The notes under the pieces were generated by a model. That model did not search any database. It had not been told where the DNA came from and saw only the letters and a list, made by a program, of their open reading frames with translations. The position numbers and the translations under genes are program-made. A DNA stretch of 64,000 nucleotides from Conchocele bisecta (lineage: Eukaryota; Mollusca; Bivalvia; Lucinida; Thyasiridae), in the NCBI GenBank assembly GCA_029237695.1, contig CM055266.1, positions 11,425,805-11,489,804 of the forward strand, written 5' to 3'. Positions within the stretch are counted from its first letter, which is position 1, and the number at the start of each line of letters is the position of its first letter. Below are positions 34,254 through 44,329 of the stretch, one piece after another.

Positions 34254-34484
34254 ACGTGGCTGTGACTGGTGAAATGGGGCTTATTGGTTGTGTGACCAGT
34301 GTAGATCCAGATCAGCCTGTGCATCCGCACAGTCTGATCAGGATCTGCACTGTTCGCCATTCTATCAAGAAGTACCCTTATGCTGCTAACAAGCAGTATA
34401 TATCGTTATCAGGAGTTTGCTGTTTGATCAGGAGCTACACTGGTCACGCATCACATAAGCCACATTTCTCCCAGTCATAGCCAC
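34254..34484. mobile_element. Foldback MITE family G
   Basis: CGTGGCTGTGACTGGTGAAA opens and CACATTTCTCCCAGTCATAG then CCAC closes. The inner GTGTAGATCCAGATCAGCCT / CTGATCAGGATCTGCACTG palindrome is intact. Confidence 0.85.
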
Positions 34485-34556
34485 AAATATGGTTTTTCAC
34501 ACAACCCTGCACATCCACAGGTGAATAACATGCGGCAGGGATGGTAAAATAGTTAA

Positions 34557-36486
34557 ACAAGAGTTGTCAGAAGACAACGAAGCTCGCCTGTTGACTGACA
34601 GCCTTCACTCAAACTTGGCACAGTTGCATAAAAAACATGAATATTATATATAATTGAACTTCGGTTAAGGGGCATGCGGTGGACCTTGACATAGGGGTCA
34701 GAGGTGCAAGGTGGGTTGTGGGTTTGCTATAGCATAATATAGCATATTAAGATGAATGCATGTATGAAATATCAATGCCCTCCCTGAAAACAGAAGTAAA
34801 ACAAAATTTAACCCAACGTTAAGTTTATGAACGCACTAAGTTGGTGATTTTCTATAGTATGATAGCTATTCACATGAGGAATGCATGTATGAATGTGCTA
34901 AGTTTGTGACCTTGGGGAAAGGGGTGTGGGGGGGTCATGGATTTGCTGTAGCACAATAGAGGATCATCAGATGAATGCATGTATGAAATATCAAAGCGTT
35001 CCCTGTAAAGAAACAGAAGTTACACAACATTTACCACTAAGTTTGTGACCTTGACCTTGGAGCAAGGGTTGGGTGGTGGGTTGTGGATTTGCTACAGCAT
35101 GATAGAGGGTCATCTGAGGAATGCATGTATGAAATATCAAGGCGTTCCATGAAAGGAAACAGAGGTTACAATACATTTACCCCAACGTTAAGTTTATGAA
35201 TGTGCTAAGTTTGTGACCTTGACCTTGGGGTAAGGGATGGGTCATGGATTTGCTATAGCACAATAGAGTATCATCAGATGAATGCATGTATGAAATATCA
35301 AGGCGTTCCATGAAAGGAAACAGATGTTATAAGACATTTACCCCAACGTTATTTTTAAGTTTATGAATGTGCTAAGTTTGTGACCTTGACCTTGGGGAAA
35401 GGGGTGGGTCATGGATTGCTATAGTACGATAGAGTTTCATGTTGTGACCTTGACCTTGGGGTAAGGGTTGGGTCGTGAGTCGTGGATTTGCTACAGCTTG
35501 ATAGAGGGTCATCTGAGGAATGCATGTATGAAATATCAAGGCGTTCCACGACAGAAAACAGATGTTATAAGACATTTAAGTTTATGAATGTGCTAAGTTT
35601 GTGACCGTGACCTTGCGGAAAGGGGTGGGAGGTGGGTCATGGATTTGCTATAGCACGATAGAGTTTCATCAGATGAATGCATGTATGAAATCTGAAGGTA
35701 TTCCCTGTAAATAAACAGAAGTTACACAACATTTACCCCAACGTTAAGTTTATGAATGTGCTAAGTTTGTGACCTTGACCTTGACCTTGGGGTAAGGGTT
35801 GGGTGGTGGATCGTGGATTTGCTACAGCATGATAGAGGGTCAGCAGATGAATGCATGTATAAAATATAAAGGCATTCCCTGTAAATAAACAGAAGTTACA
35901 CAACATTTACCCCAACGTTAAGTTTATGAACATGCTAAGTTTGTGACCTTGACCTTGGGGTAAGGGTTGGGTGGTGGGTCGTGGATGTGCTACAGCATGA
36001 TAGAGGGTCATCTGAGGAATGCATGTATGCAATATTAAGGTGTTCCATGAAAGGAAACAGATGTTATAAGAAATTTACCCCAACGTTAACAGTTTATGAA
36101 TGTGGATTTGCTAAGTTTGTGACCTTGGACCATTTGGGGTAAGGGGTTTGGGTGGGGCTGGGTCATGGATTTGCTACAGCATGATAGAGGGTCATCTGAG
36201 GAATGCATGTCTGAAATATCAAGGCGTTCCATGAAAGGAAACAGATGTTATAAGAAATTTACCCCAACATTAAGTTTATGAATGTGCTAAGTTTGTGACC
36301 TTGACCTTGGGTTAAGGGTTGGGTAGTGGGTCATGGATTTGCTACAGCATGATAGAGGGTCATCTGAGGAATGCATGTATGAAATAACAAGGTGTTCCTT
36401 GAAAGGAAACAGAAGTTATAAGACATTTACCCAACGTTAAGTTTGTGGACGACGCGAACTCCAACGACTTCATGCAGGCGAGCTAA
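34557..36486 (-). mobile_element. Helentron-like element, ~185-bp tandem core (family 5)
   Basis: On the minus strand the 5' end is TAGCTCGCCTGCATGAAGTC then GTTGGAGTTCGCGTCGTCC. About ten units of roughly 185 bp follow, each with GTTTGTGACCTTGACCTTGG, GGATTTGCTA.AGCA, GAATGCATGTATGAAATAT and TTACCCCAACGTTAAGTTT (plus-strand reading). The 3' end is the hairpin GTTGTC-TTCT-GACAAC followed by TCTTGT. It directly abuts the family 1 copy at 36489. Confidence 0.8.
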
Positions 36487-36488
36487 AA

Positions 36489-36891
36489 AAAAGAGGGTCA
36501 TGATGGCCCTAATTCGCTCACCTCACTCCATGAACACCAGAGGAGATTGTGACATTGAGTTCATACGTGTTTAAAAAAAATACTGCTATTTTTAGATGGC
36601 GGTCATCTAGGATTAAGCGATGATTCTCATGTTACCAAATCTGAAAATGCTTCACCCAAGGATCTTAACTTACTATGAAGTTTGACCAGCATCGGCCATG
36701 TGGTTCCTGAGAAAAAGACGTTCATAATCTCGAATAAATGGACCTTTTGGCGGCATCATGAATGGCATAATCATCCGATTCCGACAAATATTGCACCAGA
36801 GCAATCGCCTCATCGATACCTTCAATTTGATATATGACATGAGCATATTCGCATATTCGCATATTCGGTCAAAAATAAAATTTTTATAACT

Positions 36892-36924
<33 letters not shown>

Positions 36925-37641
36925 CACCATTTTAACACCTTTGAAAGAGCATTCTACATCGATCATTCCTACCAAATTTCGTCGAAATCCGGCTGGCGGT
37001 TCGTAAGAAGATTTTTTAATAATTTATGCTATTTTTAGATGGTGGCCATCTTGGATTAGCAATGACCTCCATTTTAACAAATCTGAAAAGGCTTCACCCA
37101 TGGACCAAAACTTTTAAGTTTGACTACCATGGGCCAAGCGGTTCATGTGAAGAACAATTTTGAAATCTCTAATAAAATGACGACCTTTTGACCTTTCGGT
37201 GGCCATCTTGGAGGACATAACCATCCGAACATGCAACAGAGTGATCGCTTCGTTAATACCTTCGATTTGATATATAGCAAGACCATATTTGGTCAAAAAT
37301 AAAATTTGACCCCAAGGGCAACGCCCATTTTTGACCCGGAGGTCACCATTTTAACAACTTTGAAAGAGCATTGTACATCGATCATTCCTACCAAGTTTTG
37401 TCGAAATCCGGTTGGCGATTTTTGAAGAATTTGTGCTATTTTTAGACGGCGGCCATCTTGGATTACGTAATGACATCATTTTAACAATTTTGTAATCCCC
37501 CTACCTAAGGACCATTACCATGAAGTTTGGTGACTATAGGCCCAATGGTTATTGAGGAGAAGACGTTTGAAAATGTTCACCGACGGACGACGGACACATT
37601 GCGATAACAATAGCTCACATGAGCTTCGCTCAGGTGAGCTA
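36489..37641 (-). mobile_element. Helentron-like element family 1, two-unit copy
   Basis: Ends match 5732-8201 in reverse: AAGAGGGTCATGATGGCCCT at the low end and AGCTCACATGAGCTTCGCTC then AGGTGAGCTA at the high end. Two core units of about 436 bp remain (ACCTTCAATTTGATATA at ~36820 and ACCTTCGATTTGATATA at ~37256). A run of 30 G lies at 36893-36922. Confidence 0.85.
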
Positions 37642-37826
37642 AAAACAGAGAAAGTAAATTTGGCAAGAAATAAAAAGATGATCGATTGGCTTTTAATGTC
37701 TGTTCAAAATCAACGTCATATCTATAATGCATATCTGGGAGTACCCTTCTTTGAGCAGTAAATTACATAAGAAAATTAGCACTGAAAGACAGTGCCCTAA
37801 TCTGGTATCAGACACCCTCTCTACAC

Positions 37827-38139
37827 CAGTAGCCGATTTCACCAAAATTGCAAAGTATGCTTTTCTAGCAAAGTATACTTTGAGGGAGTAATCATTTATT
37901 TTTCCTGAAATGCATTATTTCATATAGAACTAACAACTGCACATATTTGATGATTAAAACTATGCAGAATTATTATACTTTACATATTACATTATCACAG
38001 CCAAAATGGCTGTGATAATGTAATAAATTCAATATGTATAATAAAAATTAATAAATTTATCTTAAAATTGAAAATTTCTCCCTCAAAGTATACTTTGCTA
38101 GAAAAGTATACTTTGCAATGTTGGTGAAATAGGCTACAG
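37827..38139. mobile_element. MITE family D
   Basis: CAGTAGCCGATTTCACCAAA opens and TTGGTGAAATAGGCTACAG closes. The central hairpin TTACATTATCACAGCCAAAA is kept. Confidence 0.9.
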
Positions 38140-38366
38140 ATCACAGAGTTTTCAACAGTCTCCAGAATACAACGGTCAAAACAGCCGATCAAGACTAAAT
38201 TTAAGTGTAAAATACAAATTGTGTGTGTTTTATACAGTAATTTTGACCTATGTGCTGCACATTCCACGAGTCAAATTTCAAAGGTCAAATTACCACCAAA
38301 GGGTCCCTATTGAAAACCAAAGATCATTTACCGGTAGCCCCTGATGTGAATCACAGTAAGTCATCG

Positions 38367-38758
38367 TTAAAGGTACATGCCCGCTCAGTAGGCCATATTC
38401 CCGCTCAGTAGGCTATATGCCAGGATATAAAATAGGGAGACAGATAGTTTGGTATATATTACATTTTCTGGCAAATTAAACATTCATTCACCAAAACCCC
38501 ACGTACTGACATTATTATACATTTTATATGAGAGTAAATTTCCACACCGATATCAGGGGCGATAACCGTGTTTCCTTAAAATGTTAACGGACATTACTAT
38601 TTATTCTCTGTATTTATTTTTTTGATGTGCAATGATCATACTTTACAATCTGTCGAAAATATAATTTTTTCAGGTGACGCATTTAATTAGTATAAATAAT
38701 TAAAAAATATCATGCCTCATTTGCATATGAAAATAGCCTGATACCACCGCGAGTCACA
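38367..38758 (+). mobile_element. TTAA-flanked element, 3'-truncated copy
   Basis: TTAA-AGGTACATGCCCGCTCAG starts it. It shares 'CATTTGCATATGAAAATAGC' and CTGATACCACCGCGAGTCAC with 30203-30695, then stops; the right terminus is missing. Confidence 0.7.
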
Positions 38759-38929
38759 TTTAATCGTCTAATGCTCCATATAAACTGAACATATATATAG
38801 GTCCATTATTCCATATCATGATAAACTGTAAAGCAACGTTCGTCAAACAACACAAACAGAATCAGCCATTGACAAATGGCATACACTAATAATAGGGGAG
38901 GTAATTCAATTATCAACGTCTACATCACC

Positions 38930-39100
38930 AGACATGTGATTTCGTGCAGCGTACATGTAGTTACAGAAACTGACAATGTCTGTAAATGATGTTGAAAGTT
39001 GACAAACTTTCCATAGTAAACATTTCGTCAACTTTCGACGTCATTTACGGAACACAACGTTAATTTTCATTAGATATCACACACGGCTTGTCTTGATCAT
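38930..39100. repeat. Diverged foldback (CATGTGATTTC / CGACGTCATTTACG)
   Basis: GTCTGTAAATGATGTTGAAA then GTTGACAAA faces TTTCGTCAACTTTCGACGTC then ATTTACGGA. The block is related to 56738-56905 and distantly to 27570-27865. Confidence 0.65.
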
Positions 39101-39147
39101 AAACAGACACTATCATTTGCCATAAACGACGGTGAAATTCGTCAATA

Positions 39148-39404
39148 TTACACATTGAGGGTGTTTGGTTGTCCAGTTTCAAGAGCCTCCTCTACACTGT
39201 TGCTAAGGCTAGTGTTGCTAAGGCTAGTGTTGCTAAGGATAATTGGCATGTTGTGGTGATGATTCCGCATATGTCTCTTGTAGTCATTCACATCGTGGCC
39301 ACAGATTGTACAGAACGAGCTGGTGTGGGTGCCTTTGTGACCTTTCAGATGCGCCGCTTGTTTGAACGACTTCTGGCAAATGTCGCACGTGTATTTTCTC
39401 TCAC
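39148..39404 (-). CDS. Zinc-finger gene, exon 6 (terminal; fingers 12-13)
   Basis: The acceptor (minus strand TTTACATTTAG) ends at 39405. The exon opens with GT, completing a Gly codon, then GERKYTC, and ends at TAA (39150-39148); 84 residues. Finger 12 is CDICQKSF...HKGTH. Finger 13 is short and unusual, [18 protein letters not shown], with only about 8 residues between its second Cys and first His. After it come [14 protein letters not shown], three short tandem repeats of I/SLSNT, and a Glu/Thr tail. The split Gly (G|GT) fits the donor of exon 5 at 41526, which makes a standard H-x-G-E linker across the junction. Presumed nuclear DNA-binding role from the family; target unknown. Confidence 0.85.
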
Positions 39405-39476
39405 CTAAATGTAAACATAAATTGTAAAATTAGACCATGCGACATCGCCCTTCATAACCACACACATGCAGAGCTC

Positions 39477-39785
39477 CGGTAGCCTATTTCATCAACATTG
39501 CAAAGTATACTTTAGTAGCAAAGTATTCTTTGAGGGAGAAATTTTCAATTTTATGATAAATTTATTAATTTTTATTATACTGAATTTATTACATTATCAC
39601 AGCCAATTTGGCTGTGATAATGTAATAAATTCAGTATAATAATTCTGCATACTTTTAATCATGAAATATATGCATTTGTTAGTTCTATATGAAATAATGC
39701 TTTTCGGGAAAAATAAATGATTTCTCCCTCAAAGTATACTTTGCTAGTAAAGTATACTTTGCAATGTTGATGAAATATGCTACAG
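39477..39785. mobile_element. MITE family D, within intron 5 side of the gene
   Basis: CGGTAGCCTATTTCATCAAC opens, TTGATGAAATATGCTACAG closes, and the central hairpin is TTATCACAGCCAATTTGGC. Confidence 0.9.
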
Positions 39786-39787
39786 AT

Positions 39788-40131
39788 AGGGCGTTTTGGC
39801 GTATTTTACGCAATTATTTAGCAGAATATGCATTGATTATCAAAAGTGGGAGTACACAATACGCACAGGAATGTGAAAATACGCATTGAATTTCAAATCG
39901 AGTAGTGAAAATACTGTCATAAAGTTGAACATTCACTTAGATGAGCTGCAAAAAGCAAACACTGCAGCTCAATTAAGTGAATGTTTAAATTTTGTTATAT
40001 TTTTTTGATCATTTGCTCCCTATTTAGTAATGAAAAAATCAATAATCCATTTGTAAAAGTAAAATACGCAATGATTTTGAAATAAGGGGGTATAGTACGC
40101 TTTAGACACAAAGCTTATCTGGAGCTCCACA
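39788..40131. repeat. Family E-related foldback
   Basis: The right end AAGCTTATCTGGAGCTCC matches family E. The central hairpin AACATTCACTTAGATGAGCT / GCTCAATTAAGTGAATGTT is different. 'GGCGTATTTTACGCAATT' and AAATACGCAATGATTTTGA flank it. Confidence 0.6.
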
Positions 40132-40184
40132 CATGCATTTGCTTTCTACACAGTACATTTATTTATGTACCGGTATTTAACATC

Positions 40185-40300
40185 CTGTCAACAGTGATGG
40201 TCATTTTAGGTCGGGTCAAATCCAATATTTCACTGTACAGATTGGGGGCTCATCTGGATCTACACTACAGGCATGTGGTGTTGAAGGGGTTAAGTATGAA
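40185..40300 (-). repeat. SINE-like remnant
   Basis: CATCCTGTCAACAGTGATGG then TCATTTTAGGTCGGGTCAAA matches the low-coordinate end of the copy at 48488. The rest is lost. Confidence 0.45.
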
Positions 40301-40619
40301 ATTGAGGGATGACTGAGGATTTAATATATTTTTTAAACGATTCTACCGATATCACAAGAAATGAGGTCGGCAACAAGTTTATTAAATACATTAAATCAAC
40401 CAAATGTTAGATTCTAAGTATTGTATAAGCACATCACCATTAATTGAAGTTGCCTACTTTATGCAATAACAAGAAAATGTAGCCTGTCAGCACACAAATG
40501 CCACTGGTGACAGACCCGAGAAAATCTGGAAAACTCGTAAACCAGACCCAAAGCCACACACAGTCCAAATACTATCCGAGTGAGCTCTACCGATGAGCTT
40601 AAACATGGATAAATATATG
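40301..40619. other. Unassigned intronic spacer
   Basis: Lies in intron 5 of the minus-strand zinc-finger gene. No feature recognised. Confidence 0.4.
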
Positions 40620-40733
40620 GTTCGACCATGTCCAGCTGTGGGTAAACGTTTGCAGTGGCACAAGGCCTCTAGTGGGTTCAAACAGTTCTCGAGTGCCACG
40701 GCAAACATTTACCCATAACTGGACATGGTCGAA
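40620..40733. repeat. Hairpin, ~114 bp
   Basis: GTTCGACCATGTCCAGCTGT then GGGTAAACGTTTGC is mirrored by GCAAACATTTACCCATAACT then GGACATGGTCGAAC around a 45-bp loop. Single copy here. Confidence 0.85.
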
Positions 40734-41059
40734 CGTTATTGTTACATTTCCGTTGGAAATATCATGCAATTTCAGCATTTATGCAGTACTTTCATAATCA
40801 GCTCCATTCAAACAGCTGATTTACTCTTACATATTTCGGGGCCACAGTACACGTCGCGTGATTCCAGTGCGACCGTTGTGAACCGGTCTGGTGACCTAAT
40901 GGCGCAAACTAGTAATGTCAGGAGACCCATGCATTACGTAGATGTTGGCTTGCCCCGGAATTAGTATTGTCTACAGCCATGGTCAAACAGCATGTGTTAT
41001 ACGTTTGACAACAGCTGTGAGCGGTGCTAAACAACGGCAGTCATGTAACAATATGTGCC

Positions 41060-41458
41060 GAGCTCCAGATAAGCTGCGTATTTGCTTAAATACTCGATTA
41101 AAATTGCCAAAAACCCTATTGAAATCAGAAGTAGTGAGTATCAAAAAGCAATGAAAAATTTGTGGTATCTTTATCATGCTACAGAAAACAATAAACAGAC
41201 CATAAATATAGCATATTTCCTTATTTTTTCATGAAAACACATCTTGGTATTTCATTAGAATTGTCTCCAAGGAGACAATTCTAATGAAATGCCAAGACGT
41301 GTTTCATTTAGAAGAAAACTATTCAATAATTGCTGTCTCTTTATGTGTAAACAGTAGTGTGATTTTATTTTACCCAATTAAAACTTTGAAATACCCAATT
41401 GCTTCAGAAATGATGGAGTAACAATACTCAATTACGAATTCCTTATCTGGAGCCCTGA
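41060..41458. mobile_element. Foldback MITE family E
   Basis: AGCTCCAGATAAGCTGCGTA opens and TTCCTTATCTGGAGCCCTGA closes. The central hairpin is at 41238-41300. It lies 67 bp downstream (minus strand) of the exon 5 donor. Confidence 0.9.
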
Positions 41459-41525
41459 ATATGTGTACGCTCCCATTTGGAGGATAGATACAACAAGGAC
41501 AGTGTGCGTATAGAAATTAACGTAC

Positions 41526-42125
41526 CTGAATGTACCAGAATATGTATGCTTAACTTGCTTTTACTTGGAAACGTTTTGCCGCAGTCATCGCACATCAGAA
41601 TTGGCTTCGTACATTGTGCGCGGTGCTCCTGCATGGCTTCCTTCCCCTGAATCTCCACCTCACAGTAACGGCACGTGTAACTCTTAACCTTAGCACGCTT
41701 GGAAAGATTATCATTTGAATGAATAGGTTCGTGTCTGGCCAAATCACTGGCGTATTTAAATGTTTTCCCACAAAATTGACATTCTAGAAGAGGTTTTGCT
41801 GCTTTCTTTACAAAGAAATGTGTATCGGCCTTATGTTTTAGATATACATCACGCTGATTAAATTGTAGCTTACACACATTACACTGCCAGGGAAGCTCGA
41901 TTTTATGTTTCTTTCGCAGATGTCGATTCAAATCATTGACGTAAAAGTATGAATTGCCACAGATGTCACATTCGAACATCTTCACAAAGTCATTAGTTAC
42001 ATCGATTCCCGCCGCACTGTTTGCTGTTTCGTCGTTAGAACTCCGGTGCTTGTTGACATGTCTGTTCCGCTCATACCCGGTCCGAAAAGACATCTGGCAA
42101 ATTTCGCAGCTGTACGGTTTTTCAC
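41526..42125 (-). CDS. Zinc-finger gene, exon 5 (fingers 6-11)
   Basis: The exon is exactly 600 bp and phase-symmetric: acceptor TTTTTTTTCATAG before 42125, donor CATTCAG|GTACGT at 41526/41525. It encodes fingers 6-11 of the gene. In order: CEICQMSF...HVNKH; CDICGNSY...HLRKKH; CNVCKLQF...HKADTH; CQFCGKTF...HEPIH; CRYCEVEI...HRAQC, a C2HC variant; and CDDCGKTF...HILVH. Linkers are long and irregular apart from the first GEKPYS; a 20-residue Asn/Ala-rich stretch separates fingers 6 and 7. Exon-sized finger modules with the same split Gly at each end explain how fingers could be added without shifting frame. The open frame runs past the donor but adds no finger. Confidence 0.9.
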
Positions 42126-42196
42126 CTATGAAAAAAAACAGAGATGCCATTTGGTCCATTTGACATATTTTTTGCTGGTAACAGCACATTTGTATA

Positions 42197-42396
42197 TAAT
42201 TCCAGCACAAAAATATTTACACAAATCCCTAACATTTGATTGGCCCGTAGCAACTGTCCAAAATTTATATCCCAGTAAACTCCCACGCCGAACAACTCTA
42301 CATGTGCGCTGTCGGTGCTGTCAATGTAAACAAATGGCTGCCGTCTGTCAAAATAAACACATTTTCTTGATGATTTATTTCAAATGCTGGAATTAT
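42197..42396 (-). repeat. MITE-like repeat family C
   Basis: TATAATTCCAGCACAAAAAT opens and CAAATGCTGGAATTATA closes, giving 13-bp inverted ends. It is reverse-oriented to the copies at 10398 and 46750, and lies about 70 bp upstream (minus strand) of the exon 5 acceptor. Confidence 0.8.
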
Positions 42397-42398
42397 AA

Positions 42399-42552
42399 GG
42401 AATGAATGGTCTTTTTGTGGAATTTATCGGGGGTATAAACTTGGAAAAGTCGCGGGAATACTGGACGAAGGCCGGAAGGCCTCGTCCAGTATTCCCACGA
42501 CTTTTCCAAGTTTATATCCCCGATAAATTCCACAAAAAGGCCATTCCTTCCT
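42399..42552. repeat. Long hairpin repeat family B
   Basis: GGAATGAATGGTCTTTTTGT and its complement meet at CGAAGGCCGGAAGGCCTCG. Adjacent to family C, as in the other two copies. Confidence 0.9.
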
Positions 42553-42845
42553 ATAATATGTCTATGCGAAACAACACACCATTCCCGAACACACAGTGTG
42601 GTCAAATGTAATTGAAAGCAGTGAAGGAGTTCAGCAGTTATTGAGGAAACTATGTGTTTATGTATTTGCCTTACAAACAAGATAAACACAAGTCCACGGT
42701 GATCTTGATCTTGGTGTTCCGATATAAGTTATATGCAAATGAAGCATCATTCATAGACACATGTTGTGGCCAAATATTATTAAAATCTGTGAAGTGGTTC
42801 ATAAGTTTCCGTATTAAGAAAGGTGTTACTAAGGTATATATATAT

Positions 42846-43175
42846 ACCGTAGATGTTGCGACCACCAGTTGAACCGTCTCATCGATAGGCAAGAGGGGAT
42901 ATAGTGCTAGTAATCTATGTATATAACATACATGTACATGGATTCCGCTGGGGAAAATAAAAAAATCGCCACTTCAAAAAAAATAAAAAATAAAAATTAT
43001 ATATATTATTTTTTTTGAAGTGGCGATTTCGAAAATTGTAAAATTTTATCGCCAATTGCGAACGTGCTGATCGCCAGCGGAATCCCTGCATGTACATAAA
43101 TTACTTGCACTATATCTCCTCTTGCCTATCGATGAGAGTCGGACGGTTCAACTGGTGGTCGCGACATCTACGATA
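42846..43175. mobile_element. Foldback element I with nested MITE F
   Basis: CCGTAGATGTTGCGACCACC then AGTTGAACCGTCTCATCGAT opens. ATCGATGAGAGTCGGACGGT then TCAACTGGTGGTCGCGACAT closes. Repeat F (42936-43092) sits near the centre. The solo block CAAATGGTGGTCACGACATA at 47923, and GAGTGGTCACAACATATACT at 43966, carry the same end motif. Confidence 0.8.
42936..43092. mobile_element. Foldback MITE family F, nested
   Basis: ATGGATTCCGCTGGGGAAAA opens and GATCGCCAGCGGAATCCCTG closes. ATCGCCACTTC / GAAGTGGCGAT surround the A/T-rich centre. Confidence 0.9.
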
Positions 43176-43720
43176 CTTCTCAGTACGTATAAAGAAAATA
43201 TTTAGGATTTTCCACAAACAAAATGGGCCTTCATGGCATGAATCTAATACCATAACAAAAGTACTTTGGTTCTCAGATATCATCGTGTCTGAATAATGAA
43301 TAATCCCTGCATGTCGAGCATTCTATCGTCATGGAGAAGTGAAATTGTACAATAAATTCACCACATGATCAGTAAAAAACACTGCATGCAAAAATATGTC
43401 AAATCCAATCGTGTCTGACGAAAATCTTGTGATTTTTAACATCTAAATATAGGTATATAACAACTTTATAGAACATATTGTTTAGATGTTTGTCTCGGAT
43501 TTTATTTCAGGTTGCCAGATGCATCGACGAACATCTCAAACAAAAATATGTAAAATATATTAAAAGAATCCACCCTCCTGCTTCACGTTCCGCAAATGCC
43601 ATGTCTGAGAACCAAAGTAATTTTTTTATCCCGTCAACACAGTGCGTATGTGCCGTGAAACACGGTGCCGTGAAACATTTTTGATATCCAGTCAATACTA
43701 TTTTTGCATTTTACAGCCAT
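43176..43720. other. Unassigned intron 4 DNA
   Basis: AAATTTTTAGGATTTTCC-like blocks and short frames only. A CACGGTGCCGTGAAACA stretch at 43660 leads into the hairpin that follows. No exon with splice sites was found. Confidence 0.4.
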
Positions 43721-43742
43721 TTGTAGGTGTTCACGGGATAAA

Positions 43743-43890
43743 TAGAATAGTAGGTTAGTGCCGTGAATGGTAAAAAATATCTGGCGCGGCACAGAAACGG
43801 GATGTGCTCGGCAGAGCCTCGCCCATCCCATTTCCTGAGCCTTGCCAGATATTTTTTCCCATTCACGGCACTAACCTACTATTCTCTATC
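43743..43890. repeat. Hairpin, ~148 bp
   Basis: AGAATAGTAGGTTAGTGCCG then TGAATGG..AAAAAATATCTGG is mirrored by CCAGATATTTTTTCCCATTC then ACGGCACTAACCTACTATTC. Confidence 0.85.
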
Positions 43891-43915
43891 TATTTTCCTT
43901 ATTTCTGAACAAAAG

Positions 43916-43988
43916 TATATGTTGTGACCACTCATTTGAACCGTCTCGGCGAGACGGTTCAAATGAGTGGTCACAACATATACTTCTG
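43916..43988. repeat. Perfect hairpin, ~70 bp
   Basis: AAGTATATGTTGTGACCACT then CATTTGAACCGTCTC is followed immediately by its exact complement. The arms carry the end motif of foldback element I. Confidence 0.9.
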
Positions 43989-44118
43989 ATGAGAAATAAA
44001 GAAATTCTTGAGCCTTGCCGGATATTCTCTATTTATGGCCTACGCATGAAATGGGTTTAAACATTTTACGAGTTACATGTACCAGGTTTATGACGGATGA
44101 ACGCGACGGACGGGCTGG

Positions 44119-44282
44119 CAGGGATTCCGCTGGCGATCGCCACTTTCGCAATTAGCGATAAAAATAAACAATAATGATTGGCGATAAAAAATTACAATTT
44201 TAGAAAAATAATCGCCACTTAAAAAAATTTTTTTTTTTTTTTGAAATGGCGATTTTTTTATTTTCCCCAGCGGAATCCCTGG
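44119..44282. mobile_element. Foldback MITE family F
   Basis: CAGGGATTCCGCTGGCGATC opens and CCCCAGCGGAATCCCTGG closes. The centre is A8/T14. Confidence 0.9.
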
Positions 44283-44329
44283 GCTGGACAATATTAACAT
44301 GAAATTCCACCTCGATTATCGTCGTGGGT

